Of a DNA stretch of 64,000 nt, positions 1 through 7,590 are shown piece by piece (positions within the stretch are counted from its first letter, which is position 1; the number at the start of each line of letters is the position of its first letter). Below the pieces are notes generated by a model, which was not told where the DNA came from, did no database searches, and was given only the letters and a program-made list of their open reading frames with translations. Source of the DNA: Pelagerythrobacter marensis (lineage in GTDB: Bacteria; Pseudomonadota; Alphaproteobacteria; Sphingomonadales; Sphingomonadaceae); contig NZ_CP144918.1 in NCBI RefSeq assembly GCF_036700095.1, positions 373,001-437,000 on the forward strand, given 5' to 3'. The position numbers and the translations under genes were made by a program.

Positions 1-348
1 CCGCCCGTTCCGCTCGGCAGCGGCCACGAGGCGCGGTTCGTCGCGCAAGCGGGCGTGCAGGCCCGAGGCGATATCGAGGCCGGCCTCGAGCGCAGCTTCG
101 CAATCGTCGATCAGTTCCTCGCTCAGCATCCCGCCGGCATTGGCGACGCCGAGGATGAGCGTCCTGGCGCCGGCCGCCGCGGCTTCGGCGAAACCCATTT
201 GCGGAAGGCCGAGCGAAAGCGGCCCGCCCTCCCGCACGAATTCGCCGATCGCGTCCTCCGGCCGGAACATGGCAATGCCGCGAGAGGTCTTGATGGCCAG
301 CGGATCGACGGTCGATCCCAGATAGAGCAGGTAAGGTGCCTTGATCAT
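1..348 (-). CDS. dgcN: DgcN-type D-glutamate N-acetyltransferase (DUF1611), N-terminal part
   Basis: The first 116 codons are visible; the gene runs off the left edge, so the C-terminal part is missing. The product begins MIKAPYLLYLGSTVDPLAIK and contains the segments GLPQMGF, LILGVANAGG and IASGLHARLRDEP, which I recognise from the DUF1611/DgcN family. In that family DgcN acetylates D-glutamate in a D-amino-acid utilisation route, usually beside the epimerase DgcA; the neighbour lies outside the window. The ATG at 348 is chosen because the family's conserved N-terminus starts there. A perfect palindrome lies about 85 bases upstream. Family assignment is fairly sure; substrate is inferred from family knowledge only. 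Confidence 0.75.
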   Translation of the reverse strand, partial: MIKAPYLLYLGSTVDPLAIKTSRGIAMFRPEDAIGEFVREGGPLSLGLPQMGFAEAAAAGARTLILGVANAGGMLSEELIDDCEAALEAGLDIASGLHARLRDEPRLVAAAERNGR

Positions 349-423
349 GATCCACGACGTTGCTGCGATCGCGCCAGTCTTGGCAGCCATCCTCTCCGAA
401 GACGTATCAAATTGATCCGGCAA

Positions 424-454
424 CCTATAACCTGCGGGAATATTTGTTCCCGCA
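424..454 (-). promoter_or_regulatory. candidate promoter/operator upstream of dgcN
   Basis: An inverted repeat with 8-base arms (TGCGGGAA, six-base spacer, TTCCCGCA) occupies 433-454. Just downstream on the minus strand is TATAGG (424-429), which fits a -10 box for the leftward dgcN gene. The palindrome covers the place where a -35 box would sit, so it could be an operator. No -35 consensus is visible. The function is inference. Confidence 0.35.
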
Positions 455-599
455 TCTTTGGCTGCATGTGGGGGCGCGATTGGCCGAGCGGGACCGGGCA
501 CCGACCGAAACGGCGGCTATTCAATGGCCGAAGCGGACCTTCGAACAGCCGATATCTTCGCGCATTGCCGGTGCCGGCGCACCTTTGCGGCCGTGCAGG

Positions 600-1355
600 C
601 TACGGCCCTGGGCGCCGGGGCGTTTCACTGCCGAGCCATGACACCGCCGCGCTGTAGCGCGCGTCGATCACTTCCCAATCGAGGTTGGCCATGAAGGCAT
701 CGATATACCGCGCCGCGGCGGTGCCGTAGTCCATGTGGTAGGAGTGCTCGTACATGTCGAGCGCGATCAGCGGCACGCCGGTGACGGCAGCGTGCATATG
801 ATCCCACGCCCAGTAATTGTGCAGCGAGCCGGTGTGCGGATTGAACGCCAGCACCGTCCAGCCGGAGCCGCCCGCCAGCGACATCGCCGTGCGGCGAAAT
901 TCCCGTTCCCACGCCTCGACGCTGCCGTGCGACCGCGCCAGCGCCTCGGCAATCGCGCCCGCCGGGCGGCCGTCGCCGCCGAGCCCGTCGAAATAGTATT
1001 CGTGCAGGATCACCGAACCGGTCCGGTGCAGCTCCTCGCGCTTGAGGCCGCCGTAAAGGAGCGGCGGGAAATCCTCGTCCGCCATGGCCGCGGCGAGCTT
1101 CTCCTCGACCGTGTTCAGCGCCCGCACCGAGCCCTGGTAGTTGTTCTCCCAGTGCGAAGTGATCAGCCGCTCCGAAAGGCCGGAAAGCTTCGCGGGATCG
1201 AACCGCAGCGGCTTGGGCCGATGCCCTCCTGCGAAGGCCGGCGCACGAGGCAATCCGGTTTGCGCAGCGGCCGATCCGGCCGCGCCCGTCAGCGCCAGCC
1301 CGGTTGCCGCCGCCGAGACCGTTCCGATCGCCTCGCGCCGTGTGATTTTGCTCAT
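600..1355 (-). CDS. exported Fe/Mn-type superoxide dismutase homologue (Tat signal)
   Basis: The product is 251 residues. It starts with a twin-arginine signal (TRREAIG, residues 5-11, then an Ala-rich stretch ending AQA-like near 32), so export by Tat is likely. The rest matches the iron/manganese superoxide dismutase fold. The four metal ligands can be placed at His68 (SHWEN), His118 (LHEYYFD), Asp200 and His204 (DMYEHSYH). Second-shell residues differ: the positions of E. coli SodB His30 and Tyr34 read Asn72 and Ser76, and neither usual Gln position is occupied by Gln. It starts 12 bases after the stop of chrA and probably shares its transcript. Whether it still dismutates superoxide is uncertain. 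Confidence 0.8.
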   Translation of the reverse strand: MSKITRREAIGTVSAAATGLALTGAAGSAAAQTGLPRAPAFAGGHRPKPLRFDPAKLSGLSERLITSHWENNYQGSVRALNTVEEKLAAAMADEDFPPLLYGGLKREELHRTGSVILHEYYFDGLGGDGRPAGAIAEALARSHGSVEAWEREFRRTAMSLAGGSGWTVLAFNPHTGSLHNYWAWDHMHAAVTGVPLIALDMYEHSYHMDYGTAAARYIDAFMANLDWEVIDARYSAAVSWLGSETPRRPGP

Positions 1356-1367
1356 CTCCTGGCTCCC

Positions 1368-2681
1368 CTAACCGATCGCGCCGAAAACAAGTCCGCCGAT
1401 CGCTGCGACGCCCAGCACCCGGACCACCGACCACCTTGCACCGAACACCAGCAGGCACGCAACCGCCGCCAGGACGGCCGCCCGCCAGTCGAGGCTCGCC
1501 CACTCCGGCATGTAAAGCCGCACCGGCCCGAACCAGGCTTGCGAAACTTGCGCGAACAGGACGTGGAGCGCGAACCACACGGTGAGGTTGGCGATCACGC
1601 CGACCACCGCGGCCGTGAGAGCGGCGAGCCCGCCCTTGAGCCTGGTCGCATGGGCCATCCGGTCGATCCACGGCGCGAATGCGAAGATCCACAGGAAGCA
1701 CGGCGCAAAGGTCACCCAGGTGGTCAGGCCCGCCCCGATCAGCCCGGCCACGAAAGGCGTGAACGGCTCGGGCGCCCTGAACGCGGCGAGATAGCCGACG
1801 AACTGCGTCACCATGATCAGCGGACCGGGTGTGGTCTCCGCAAGGCCCAGGCCGTCGGCCATTTCGCCCGGGACAAGCCAGCCGTAACCCTGCACCGCTT
1901 CCTGCGCCATGTAGGCGAGAACCGCATAGGCGCCCCCGAAAGTCACCACGGCCAACTGCGAGAAGAACAGGCCGATGTCCCACAGGACGTGCCCCGGACC
2001 GAGAGTCGCCAGCACGACGAGCAGCGGCAGTGCCCAGACGCCGCCCCAGACGAGCACTGCGACGAGGCTCGCCCGCCACGGCCGGGGTCCGTTCTCCCCT
2101 GGTCCGCTGGCCGGCACCAGCGCCAGCCACCCGGGCCGGGTGGCGGCGACAGCCATGCCGAGCGCGCCCGCACCCAGCACGATCAGCGGAAATGGCAGGT
2201 CGAACAGAAACAACGCGACGAAAGCAGCGAGTGCGAGGGCCTTCTTGAACCCGGTATTCAGCGCCCGGCCGGCGATGCGAATCAACGCCTGCGCGACGAT
2301 CGCCAGCACCGCCGCCTTGACCCCGAGAAACAGCGCCTCGAACCAGTCCAGCTGCGCAGCGACCGCATAGAGCGCTGAGAGAACCAGAATCACGAGCGCG
2401 CCGGGAATGACGAACAGGAGCCCGGCGGCGAGTCCGCCGCGCAAGCCATGCAGCCGCCAGCCGATCCAGGTCGCCAACTGCTGCGCTTCGGGGCCGGGCA
2501 GGAGATGGCAGAAATTGAGCGCGTGGAGATAGTCCTCCTCGCCGATCCAGCGCCGCTCCTCGACCAGTTCGCGGTGCATCAGCGCGATCTGGCCGGCCGG
2601 CCCGCCGAAGCTGAGCAGGCCGACGCGCAGGAACGCTTTCAGGAGAGATCGAAAATCGGAAGCCTGGAAATCGCCTGTCAT
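1368..2681 (-). CDS. chrA: chromate transporter, two-domain ChrA
   Basis: The product is 437 residues and strongly hydrophobic. It has two CHR-type halves, recognisable by FLRVGLLSFGGPAGQIALMH near the N-terminus and SQLAVVTFGGAYAVLAYMAQ in the second half. Long-chain ChrA proteins export chromate across the inner membrane. The start at 2681 (MTGDFQASDF) is chosen because a longer frame would read through the tRNA-Leu gene, and because GGGAGG lies upstream of it. It is followed closely by an exported superoxide dismutase homologue. That pairing suggests joint protection against chromate and the oxidants it generates, which is inference. Substrate could also be another oxyanion. Confidence 0.85.
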   Translation of the reverse strand: MTGDFQASDFRSLLKAFLRVGLLSFGGPAGQIALMHRELVEERRWIGEEDYLHALNFCHLLPGPEAQQLATWIGWRLHGLRGGLAAGLLFVIPGALVILVLSALYAVAAQLDWFEALFLGVKAAVLAIVAQALIRIAGRALNTGFKKALALAAFVALFLFDLPFPLIVLGAGALGMAVAATRPGWLALVPASGPGENGPRPWRASLVAVLVWGGVWALPLLVVLATLGPGHVLWDIGLFFSQLAVVTFGGAYAVLAYMAQEAVQGYGWLVPGEMADGLGLAETTPGPLIMVTQFVGYLAAFRAPEPFTPFVAGLIGAGLTTWVTFAPCFLWIFAFAPWIDRMAHATRLKGGLAALTAAVVGVIANLTVWFALHVLFAQVSQAWFGPVRLYMPEWASLDWRAAVLAAVACLLVFGARWSVVRVLGVAAIGGLVFGAIG

Positions 2682-2913
2682 AGAGCCGCATGCCTCCCTC
2701 CCGCCCGAAGGCGGATCATCACGGCAACACTTGGGCGCGGCGCCTGACCGGGAGGTTGCATGGACCCGGGCCGGCGAGTTTGGCCGATCGGATCGGGGCC
2801 TGCAACCGGTTCTGCATCGGACAGGCGCTCTCGTCGCAGTGAAATTCGCCGGAAGGCGCCCGGTCGCCGACGGCTCACTTCGCGCCGGCAGGTGCCCATC
2901 TTTGACCGTAAAA

Positions 2914-3000
2914 TGGTGCCCAGAAGAGGACTCGAACCTCCACGCCCTTGCGAGCGCCAGCACCTGAAGCTGGTGCGTCTACCAATTCCGCCATCTGGGC
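2914..3000 (-). tRNA. tRNA-Leu (anticodon CAG)
   Basis: Read on the minus strand, the sequence starts GCCCAGATGGCGGAATTGG and ends TCTGGGCACCA, so the acceptor stem pairs and CCA is encoded. The anticodon loop reads CTTCAGG with anticodon CAG (plus-strand 2964-2966). The long variable arm and total length of 87 bases fit a class II leucine tRNA. The T-loop GGTTCGAGTCC is intact. Confidence 0.95.
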
Positions 3001-3203
3001 ACCGGATGCGGCCCGGATCGTCGAAGTCCGGCTCGCGGGTAGGGGCGGGCCACTAGCGAAGCGGGGGGGACCTTGTCAACGCTTTGTGCGAGCGGTTGCG
3101 GGTTGCGCCGCATTGGGGCAAGGCAGCGGCAGATTCGCGAACGAACGCGCGCAGGCGCGACCCGAAGAACGCACAACGGCACGGAAACGAACGGCAAGGG
3201 GCC

Positions 3204-4154
3204 ATGGCAGCAAACGATCCTCTGAACGGCAAGCTGGTGACGCTGACCGGGGGCAGCGGCTTCTTCGGCCGCCATGTGGCCCAGGCGCTGCTCGAACGCG
3301 GGGCGCGCCTCAGGATCGCCAGCCGCAACCCGCGCAAGGCCTACTCGCTCCGGCCGCTCGCCAATCTCGGGCAGATCGCCTTCATGCCCTGCGACGTGCG
3401 CGATCCGGCGCAGGCGGCCGCCGCGGTGCGCGGGGCCGATGCCGTGGTCAACCTGGTCGGATCGTTCGAAGGCGATCTAATGAAGCTGATCTGCGGCGGC
3501 GCGCGGCACGTCGCCGAGGCCGCTCGCGAAACCGGCGCCGCGGCGATGGTCCATATCAGCGCGATCGGCGCGGACGCCGCTTCGCCGGCCGGCTATGCCG
3601 TGGCCAAGGCCCGCAGCGAGGAGGAAGTCCTGCGCGCCTTCCCCGGCGCGACGATTCTGCGCCCCTCGCTGCTGTTCGCTGAAGACGGCGGGTTCGTGAA
3701 CATGCTCGCCGGGATCGTCGCATCGTTCCCAGTCGTGCCGGTTTTCGCCCCGCAGGCGAAGCTGCAACCGCTGTTCGTCGACGATGCCGCCGATGCCGTC
3801 GCCGCGGCCCTGGCCGATCCCGCGCGGCACGGCGGCAAGACGTACGAAATCGCCGGGCCGGACACGATCGGCATGATGGCGCTGCACCGGCGCATTGCCG
3901 AGGCGCAGGGCCGCAACCGCCATTTCATCGCAGTGCCCGACGCGCTGTCGGCGCTTTTCGCCGCGCTGCCCGGGACGCCGATGAACGCGGACCAGTGGAC
4001 CATGCTGCGCCAGGGCAACACGGCGTCGGGTACATTGCCCGGCCTCGACAAGCTCGGCGTGCAGCCGCGCCCGCTGGACCTGTTCCTCGACCGGTGGATG
4101 ACCCGTTACCGCAAGCACGGCCGCTTCGCCGATCGCACGCGCGGCACCGCCTGA
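3204..4154 (+). CDS. NAD(P)-binding protein of the NDUFA9/complex I assembly type
   Basis: The product is 316 residues with a Rossmann nucleotide-binding motif near the start (TLTGGSGFFGRHVAQALLER) and the atypical short-chain dehydrogenase layout of the NDUFA9-like family, including VNLVGSFEG and the FVDDAADAVAAAL segment. Members bind NAD(P)H; in mitochondria NDUFA9 is an accessory subunit of complex I. The bacterial role is not firmly established. The ATG at 3204 is preceded by AAGGGG and starts the conserved fold; a longer frame from 3084 reads low-complexity Arg-rich sequence and is rejected. Confidence 0.8.
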   Translation: MAANDPLNGKLVTLTGGSGFFGRHVAQALLERGARLRIASRNPRKAYSLRPLANLGQIAFMPCDVRDPAQAAAAVRGADAVVNLVGSFEGDLMKLICGGARHVAEAARETGAAAMVHISAIGADAASPAGYAVAKARSEEEVLRAFPGATILRPSLLFAEDGGFVNMLAGIVASFPVVPVFAPQAKLQPLFVDDAADAVAAALADPARHGGKTYEIAGPDTIGMMALHRRIAEAQGRNRHFIAVPDALSALFAALPGTPMNADQWTMLRQGNTASGTLPGLDKLGVQPRPLDLFLDRWMTRYRKHGRFADRTRGTA

Positions 4155-4197
4155 GCGCCGGGCCACCGGGCCGGTGCCGTCTCGATGAAAACGACTT

Positions 4198-4683
4198 CTA
4201 GCCTTTGGCGGGCGGGGTCGTGCCTTCGTCGGCGAGCAGGGTGAGCGGCTCGACCAGCAGCACCGAGCCTTCGTGCCCGATAATGCGCACGCGCTGCCCG
4301 GCCGCGGCGTCGGCCCCGCGCGCGAGCCATTCGCTGTCGCCGTAGCGGATGCGGCCCATCCCGCCCTCGAACGCCTCGGTGACGAGCGCGGTTTCGCCGA
4401 TCAGCCGGCCGCCGCGCTTGTTGAGCAGCGGATCGGCCCCGACGATCGGCTTGTCGCGCAGGAACCGGCGCGCGGAAAAGGCGAGGATCAGCGCGAGGAA
4501 GACGAAGTTGCTGACCTGGACCGCAAGGCCGAGGTCGAGAACGAACGTGAGGATGCCGGTGGCAAGCGCCGCCGCGGCCAGCCAGATCAGATAGACGCCC
4601 GGCACGAGCAGTTCGAGCGCGGCCAGGGCAAGGCCGATGGCGATCCAGATCCAGTGCGGATCGAGCGAGTCGAGGCCGTCCAT
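4198..4683 (-). CDS. NfeD family membrane protein
   Basis: The product is 161 residues: two or three N-terminal membrane segments (about residues 12-85) followed by a small soluble C-terminal OB-fold-like domain containing GETALVTEAFEGGMGRIRYG. This is the layout of short NfeD proteins, which work with SPFH/stomatin proteins in membrane organisation and quality control. It lies 16 bases downstream of such an SPFH gene, so the two almost certainly form an operon. The long type with an N-terminal ClpP-like protease domain is not present. Confidence 0.85.
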   Translation of the reverse strand: MDGLDSLDPHWIWIAIGLALAALELLVPGVYLIWLAAAALATGILTFVLDLGLAVQVSNFVFLALILAFSARRFLRDKPIVGADPLLNKRGGRLIGETALVTEAFEGGMGRIRYGDSEWLARGADAAAGQRVRIIGHEGSVLLVEPLTLLADEGTTPPAKG

Positions 4684-4699
4684 CCGCCAGCCCGCCCCG

Positions 4700-5710
4700 T
4701 CAGCCCGCGTCGCCCGAGCGCGGCACGCTGGCGCGCGGCGCCCGTTCGCGCTCCTGCGGCAGCGGACTGCCGCGATCGCCGGCCCGCGTGGTCACCGCGC
4801 CCTCGACCGGGCCGACCGCATCGCGAACCAGCTCGCCGATCCCACCGAGCGATCCGATCAGCTGGGTCGCTTCGACCGGGAACAGGATCGTCTTGGCATT
4901 GGGGCTGGTGGCGAACCGGCTCACCGCCTTGGTATATTCCTGCGCGACGAAATAATTGATCGCGGCATTGCCGCTCTGCGCGATCGCGTCGGAAACCAGT
5001 TGCGTCGCTTTCGCCTCGGCCTCGGCCGCGCGTTCGCGGGCCTCGGCATCGCGGAAGGCCGCCTCGCGCTTGCCTTCGGCCTTGAGGATCGCGCTCTGCT
5101 TGTCCCCTTCGGCCCGCAGGATGTTCGAGGCGCGGTCGCCCTCGGCCTCGAGAATCTCGGCCCGCTTGAGGCGTTCGGCCTTCATTTGCCGCGCCATCGC
5201 CTCGGAAATGTCGACCGGGGGCCGGATATCCTTGATCTCGACCCGCGTGATCTTGACGCCCCAGGGCGAAGTCGCGTGGTCGACCACGCTCAGAAGCCGG
5301 GCATTGATCTCGTCCCGCTTGGACAGCGTTTCGTCGAGGTCCATCGAACCCATCACGGTGCGCAGGTTGGTCGTCGTGAGCGCCATGATCGCGTTGTAGA
5401 GATTGGCGACCTCGTAAGCCGCCTTGCCCGCGTCGAGCACCTGGAAGAACACCACCGCATCGACGCCGACCATGGCGTTGTCCTTGGTGATGATCTCCTG
5501 CCCCGGAATGTCGAGCACCTGCTCCATCATATTCACTTTCTGCCCGACGCGGTCGATGAAGGGGATGATGAGGTGCAGCCCGGGTTCGGCCGCGAGCGTA
5601 TACTTCCCGAGCCGTTCGATCGTGTAGACATAGCCCTGCTTGACCACGCGCACCGCCATCAGGAGGAACAGCACCGCCAGCACCAGCAACATTATCAGCG
5701 CGATGCCCAT
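4700..5710 (-). CDS. SPFH/band 7 (stomatin-like) membrane protein
   Basis: The product is about 336 residues with one N-terminal membrane segment (IALIMLLVLAVLFLLMAV) and a stomatin core: VKQGYVYTIERLGKY, PGLHLIIPFIDRV, MARQMKAERLKRAEILEAEG. A charged coiled-coil stretch follows (about residues 180-240). It resembles E. coli QmcA. Such proteins oligomerise at the inner membrane and partner with NfeD, the next gene. Two ATGs are possible at 5716 and 5710; the second is preferred because GAGGAGA then lies 5-7 bases upstream. The C-terminal tail is Arg- and Pro-rich and not conserved. Confidence 0.85.
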   Translation of the reverse strand: MGIALIMLLVLAVLFLLMAVRVVKQGYVYTIERLGKYTLAAEPGLHLIIPFIDRVGQKVNMMEQVLDIPGQEIITKDNAMVGVDAVVFFQVLDAGKAAYEVANLYNAIMALTTTNLRTVMGSMDLDETLSKRDEINARLLSVVDHATSPWGVKITRVEIKDIRPPVDISEAMARQMKAERLKRAEILEAEGDRASNILRAEGDKQSAILKAEGKREAAFRDAEARERAAEAEAKATQLVSDAIAQSGNAAINYFVAQEYTKAVSRFATSPNAKTILFPVEATQLIGSLGGIGELVRDAVGPVEGAVTTRAGDRGSPLPQERERAPRASVPRSGDAG

Positions 5711-5808
5711 CGGCATTCTCCTCACGTCCGCGTGCCCGCATGGTAGCGCAGCGGGGGTCGGGGGCAAGCGAAACCGGCGACGGGCCGTGCCGCACCCGAA
5801 CAAGCGGG

Positions 5809-5829
5809 ACCCCGGATCGAGTCCGGGGT
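5809..5829. repeat. REP-like palindrome
   Basis: A perfect inverted repeat with 8-base arms ACCCCGGA and TCCGGGGT around a five-base loop. It lies in the 246-base gap between the stomatin operon (leftward) and the next rightward gene. It is one of several G+C-rich palindromes found only between genes in this window. Confidence 0.6.
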
Positions 5830-5956
5830 GACGGGGAAAGGACCGGCGCGAGCCGGCGGTGCGAGCCGGCGGCGCGATCCGACGCGGGCGCGGGCGTTAC
5901 CATTCGGCAAGGATTGGCCCCTAGATTGGCGCAAAACGACCACCGGGGGCTCGCGC

Positions 5957-6322
5957 GTGATCGAAATCGAGGTTCAGAACGAAACGCACCAGACGCAGGA
6001 ACGGCTGCGCTTCGCATCGGTGCCCCGCATCGGCGAGGGCATTCGGCTGCGCGAGCCCGACGGCTGCTGGGCATCCTACGACGTGCTCGACGTCTGGTAC
6101 CAGAAGGCCGAGTTCGGCGATGTCTGGATGCCCTATCTTCATGTCTGCATGACGCCGGACGAGCAACCGGCAGCCCCGGCCGCCGCGGCCGCGCCGCCGG
6201 TACCGGGCGCGAATTCCCCGCTGCACGAGGCGCCGGCGCACTCCCCGCTCGCCGGGCCGCGCCCGGACCAGCCCCGCGCCTCCGTCTGGGGCGAGGAGGA
6301 GGTGCCGCCATTCACGGGCTGA
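5957..6322 (+). CDS. small hypothetical protein
   Basis: The product is 121 residues, starting (GTG) VIEIEVQNETHQ. The first 75 residues look like a compact fold with WYQKAEFGDVWMPYL; the rest is a low-complexity Ala/Pro tail ending in acidic residues. I do not recognise the family. The GTG at 5957 is chosen because a longer frame from 5828 adds only Arg-rich sequence derived from the upstream palindrome region. It overlaps the following response regulator gene and may be translated together with it. There are no membrane segments or signal peptide. Confidence 0.6.
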   Translation: MIEIEVQNETHQTQERLRFASVPRIGEGIRLREPDGCWASYDVLDVWYQKAEFGDVWMPYLHVCMTPDEQPAAPAAAAAPPVPGANSPLHEAPAHSPLAGPRPDQPRASVWGEEEVPPFTG

Positions 6323-6765
6323 TCAAACGCGCCGTCCCGCCGGCCGCCAGAGCCGCGCGAGAGGATGCCCCGCCGCCTCCGCCGCCCCCTCCGGCGCAGA
6401 CGCGGCGGTGCCTCGTGGTCGACGATTCGCGCATGATCCGCAAGGTCGCGCGCCGCATCGTCGAGGAGCTGGGGTTCGAGACGGCCGAAGCCGAAAACGG
6501 CGAGGAGGCGCTGGCGCGCTGCAAGGCGGCAATGCCCGATCTTGTCCTGCTCGACTGGAACATGCCGGTGATGAGCGGGATCGAATTCGTCACCCGCCTG
6601 CGCGCCCTCCCCGCCGAACGCCCGCCGCGCGTGGTGTTCTGCACGTCGAACTCGGGCGCGGTCGACATTCACAAGGGACTGGACGCCGGCGCCGACGAAT
6701 ACGTGATCAAGCCGTTCGACGAGAAAACCCTGCAAGCCAAGCTGCGCGATATCGGACTGGTCTGA
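6310..6765 (+). CDS. single-domain response regulator (CheY-like), non-standard start
   Basis: The receiver domain is complete. It runs from RCLVVDDSRMIRKVARRI (acidic pair) through the phosphorylated Asp in LVLLDWNMPVMSG to the Thr/Ser site FCTSNS and the Lys in YVIKPFDEKT. There is no output domain; a short Pro-rich linker precedes the domain. No ATG, GTG or TTG lies in frame upstream at a sensible distance. The only in-frame GTG (6415) would delete the first strand. A strong ribosome site GGAGG (6298-6302) sits seven bases before ATT at 6310, and CTG at 6319 overlaps the upstream stop. The start given here (ATT) is therefore a proposal. Function is sure; start is not. Confidence 0.75.
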   Translation: MHGLIKRAVPPAARAAREDAPPPPPPPPAQTRRCLVVDDSRMIRKVARRIVEELGFETAEAENGEEALARCKAAMPDLVLLDWNMPVMSGIEFVTRLRALPAERPPRVVFCTSNSGAVDIHKGLDAGADEYVIKPFDEKTLQAKLRDIGLV

Positions 6766-6798
6766 CCGAACGGCACCACCGCCCGATACCTCCCCGAG

Positions 6799-6870
6799 CC
6801 CCAGCGCAGGCTGGGGCCTCAGGCCGCTGGCGCTATGCCCGATAGCACGAGGTCCCAGCCTGCGCTGGGA
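6799..6870. repeat. pair of inverted REP-like palindromes
   Basis: CCCCAGC-GCAG-GCTGGGG occupies 6799-6816 and the mirror-oriented copy TCCCAGC-CTGC-GCTGGGA occupies 6853-6870. The copies face each other across 36 bases and follow the response regulator stop by about 33 bases. They could act as a transcription stop or as a BIME-like REP pair. A third copy of the same palindrome lies at 7450-7467. Confidence 0.7.
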
Positions 6871-6904
6871 CTCGGGAAAGGGGGAAGATTGTGGCAAAAA
6901 TAGC

Positions 6905-6933
6905 TTGACAATTGTAACCCATTGGGTTATAGG
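6905..6933 (+). promoter_or_regulatory. strong sigma70-type promoter for candidate RNA
   Basis: TTGACA (6905-6910), exactly 17 bases, then TATAGG (6928-6933). This is one of the best matches to the housekeeping consensus in the window, and it is not followed by any convincing protein-coding frame. Transcription would start near 6940 and read into the hairpin-rich segment described next. Confidence 0.65.
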
Positions 6934-6939
6934 GGCCCC

Positions 6940-7258
6940 GCCAGCACACTCTGGCAAAAGCGACGGGGGCGGAGCGTGTACGCGTCACGCAGGCCGCTTC
7001 GTCCAGACGGCCGGTGCCTCGGGGGGCTAGTGACCTTTTAGAGAAAGCCCCCTTAGCCGGTTTGCGAGGAGTTTTCGGGGGACCTGTCCCTTCCCGCCCT
7101 GCGGTGGGCCTCAACGCCGCAGAGCCAAGGGACACCCCCCGACGGATACGGTGCCGGCGAGCCCTGGCCGTATCTCGCCTCGCAGCCCTTAGGGCCGAGC
7201 GGAAGGTTGCCGTAACCCCTTTCGCCGTTCGCAACGATGTTACCAAGGCAACCCTGTG
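6940..7258 (+). ncRNA. candidate structured non-coding RNA
   Basis: About 320 bases with no credible reading frame on either strand, directly behind a near-consensus promoter. I can see many self-complementary segments: GCCAG/CTGGC (6940-6956), GGCGGAGCG pairing with CGCTTCGTC using G-U pairs (about 6969-7003), GGGGGCT/AGCCCCC (7022-7051), and a long rod where GGGGG, GTCCCTT and CTGCGG pair with CCGCAG, AAGGGAC and CCCCC (about 7077-7141). Further hairpins are GATACGG/CCGTATC (7144-7174) and GGTTGCCGTAAC pairing with GTTACC and GGCAACC (7205-7252). It does not show the signatures of tmRNA, RNase P RNA, SRP RNA or a known riboswitch. Identity is unknown; the RNA call is inference from promoter and folding potential. 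Confidence 0.4.
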
Positions 7259-7294
7259 ACGCCCAGGTGGCAATCCTGTGATGCCCAGGCGGCA
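7253..7294. repeat. two-copy tandem repeat, 22-base period
   Basis: CCTGTGACGCCCAGGTGGCA (7253-7272) is followed by CCTGTGATGCCCAGGCGGCA (7275-7294), differing at two of twenty bases. It lies at the 3' end of the candidate RNA. The rest of 7295-7448 is pyrimidine-rich (long C/T runs near 7390-7445), and I see nothing else in it. Confidence 0.6.
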
Positions 7295-7449
7295 CCGGCC
7301 GATTCCGTCCGCTTGCCTTCATGCCCTGGCGTAAGGTCCGCACTCGCCAGCGGATGACGGGGTGTGGGTGATGGGCCGTGCCTGCTTGCCTGCCTTTCCG
7401 TTTCTCTCCCTCCGTTTCTCCCCCCCCTTTCCTCTCCCCCCTCTCCGAT

Positions 7450-7577
7450 CCCCAGCGCAGGCTGGGGTCTCGTGCTAGCAGGCGACACGCCAGCGGCCTG
7501 AGGCCCCTGCCTTCGCAGGGGCTCGGGGAGGCATCAGACGACACGCCAACCGCCTAAGGCCCCTGCCTTCGCAGGGG
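7450..7577. repeat. cluster of three REP-like palindromes
   Basis: One CCCCAGC/GCTGGGG palindrome lies at 7450-7467. Two identical copies of CCCCTGC-CTTC-GCAGGGG lie at 7504-7521 and 7560-7577, each followed by GCTCGGG and each preceded by a similar CGACACGCCA stretch. The cluster ends 13 bases before the stop codon of the leftward hydrolase gene, so it could also stop that transcript. Confidence 0.7.
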
Positions 7578-7590
7578 CTCGGGAACGGCG

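Noticed and set aside
1215-1245. REP-like insertion inside the SOD signal-peptide junction
   Set aside because: GCCTTCGCAGG resembles the palindrome core seen at 7504, but the match is short and the reading frame is smooth, so it is not claimed.
2682-2963. N-terminal extension of ChrA
   Set aside because: It would run through the tRNA-Leu gene and lacks any conserved or hydrophobic sequence.
6940-7258. tmRNA, RNase P RNA, SRP RNA or 6S RNA as the identity of the hairpin-rich segment
   Set aside because: The expected tag codons and T-arm, the GAGGAAAGTCC-type core, the GGAAG SRP loop, and the 6S bubble pattern are not seen by eye. A covariance-model search would be decisive.
6833-7273. Possible 146-codon gene on the minus strand
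   Set aside because: It reads through the palindromes and hairpins of the candidate RNA, is Arg-rich and has no recognisable family.
7253-7294. Start of a CRISPR array
   Set aside because: Only two copies, a two-base spacer, and no cas gene in the window.
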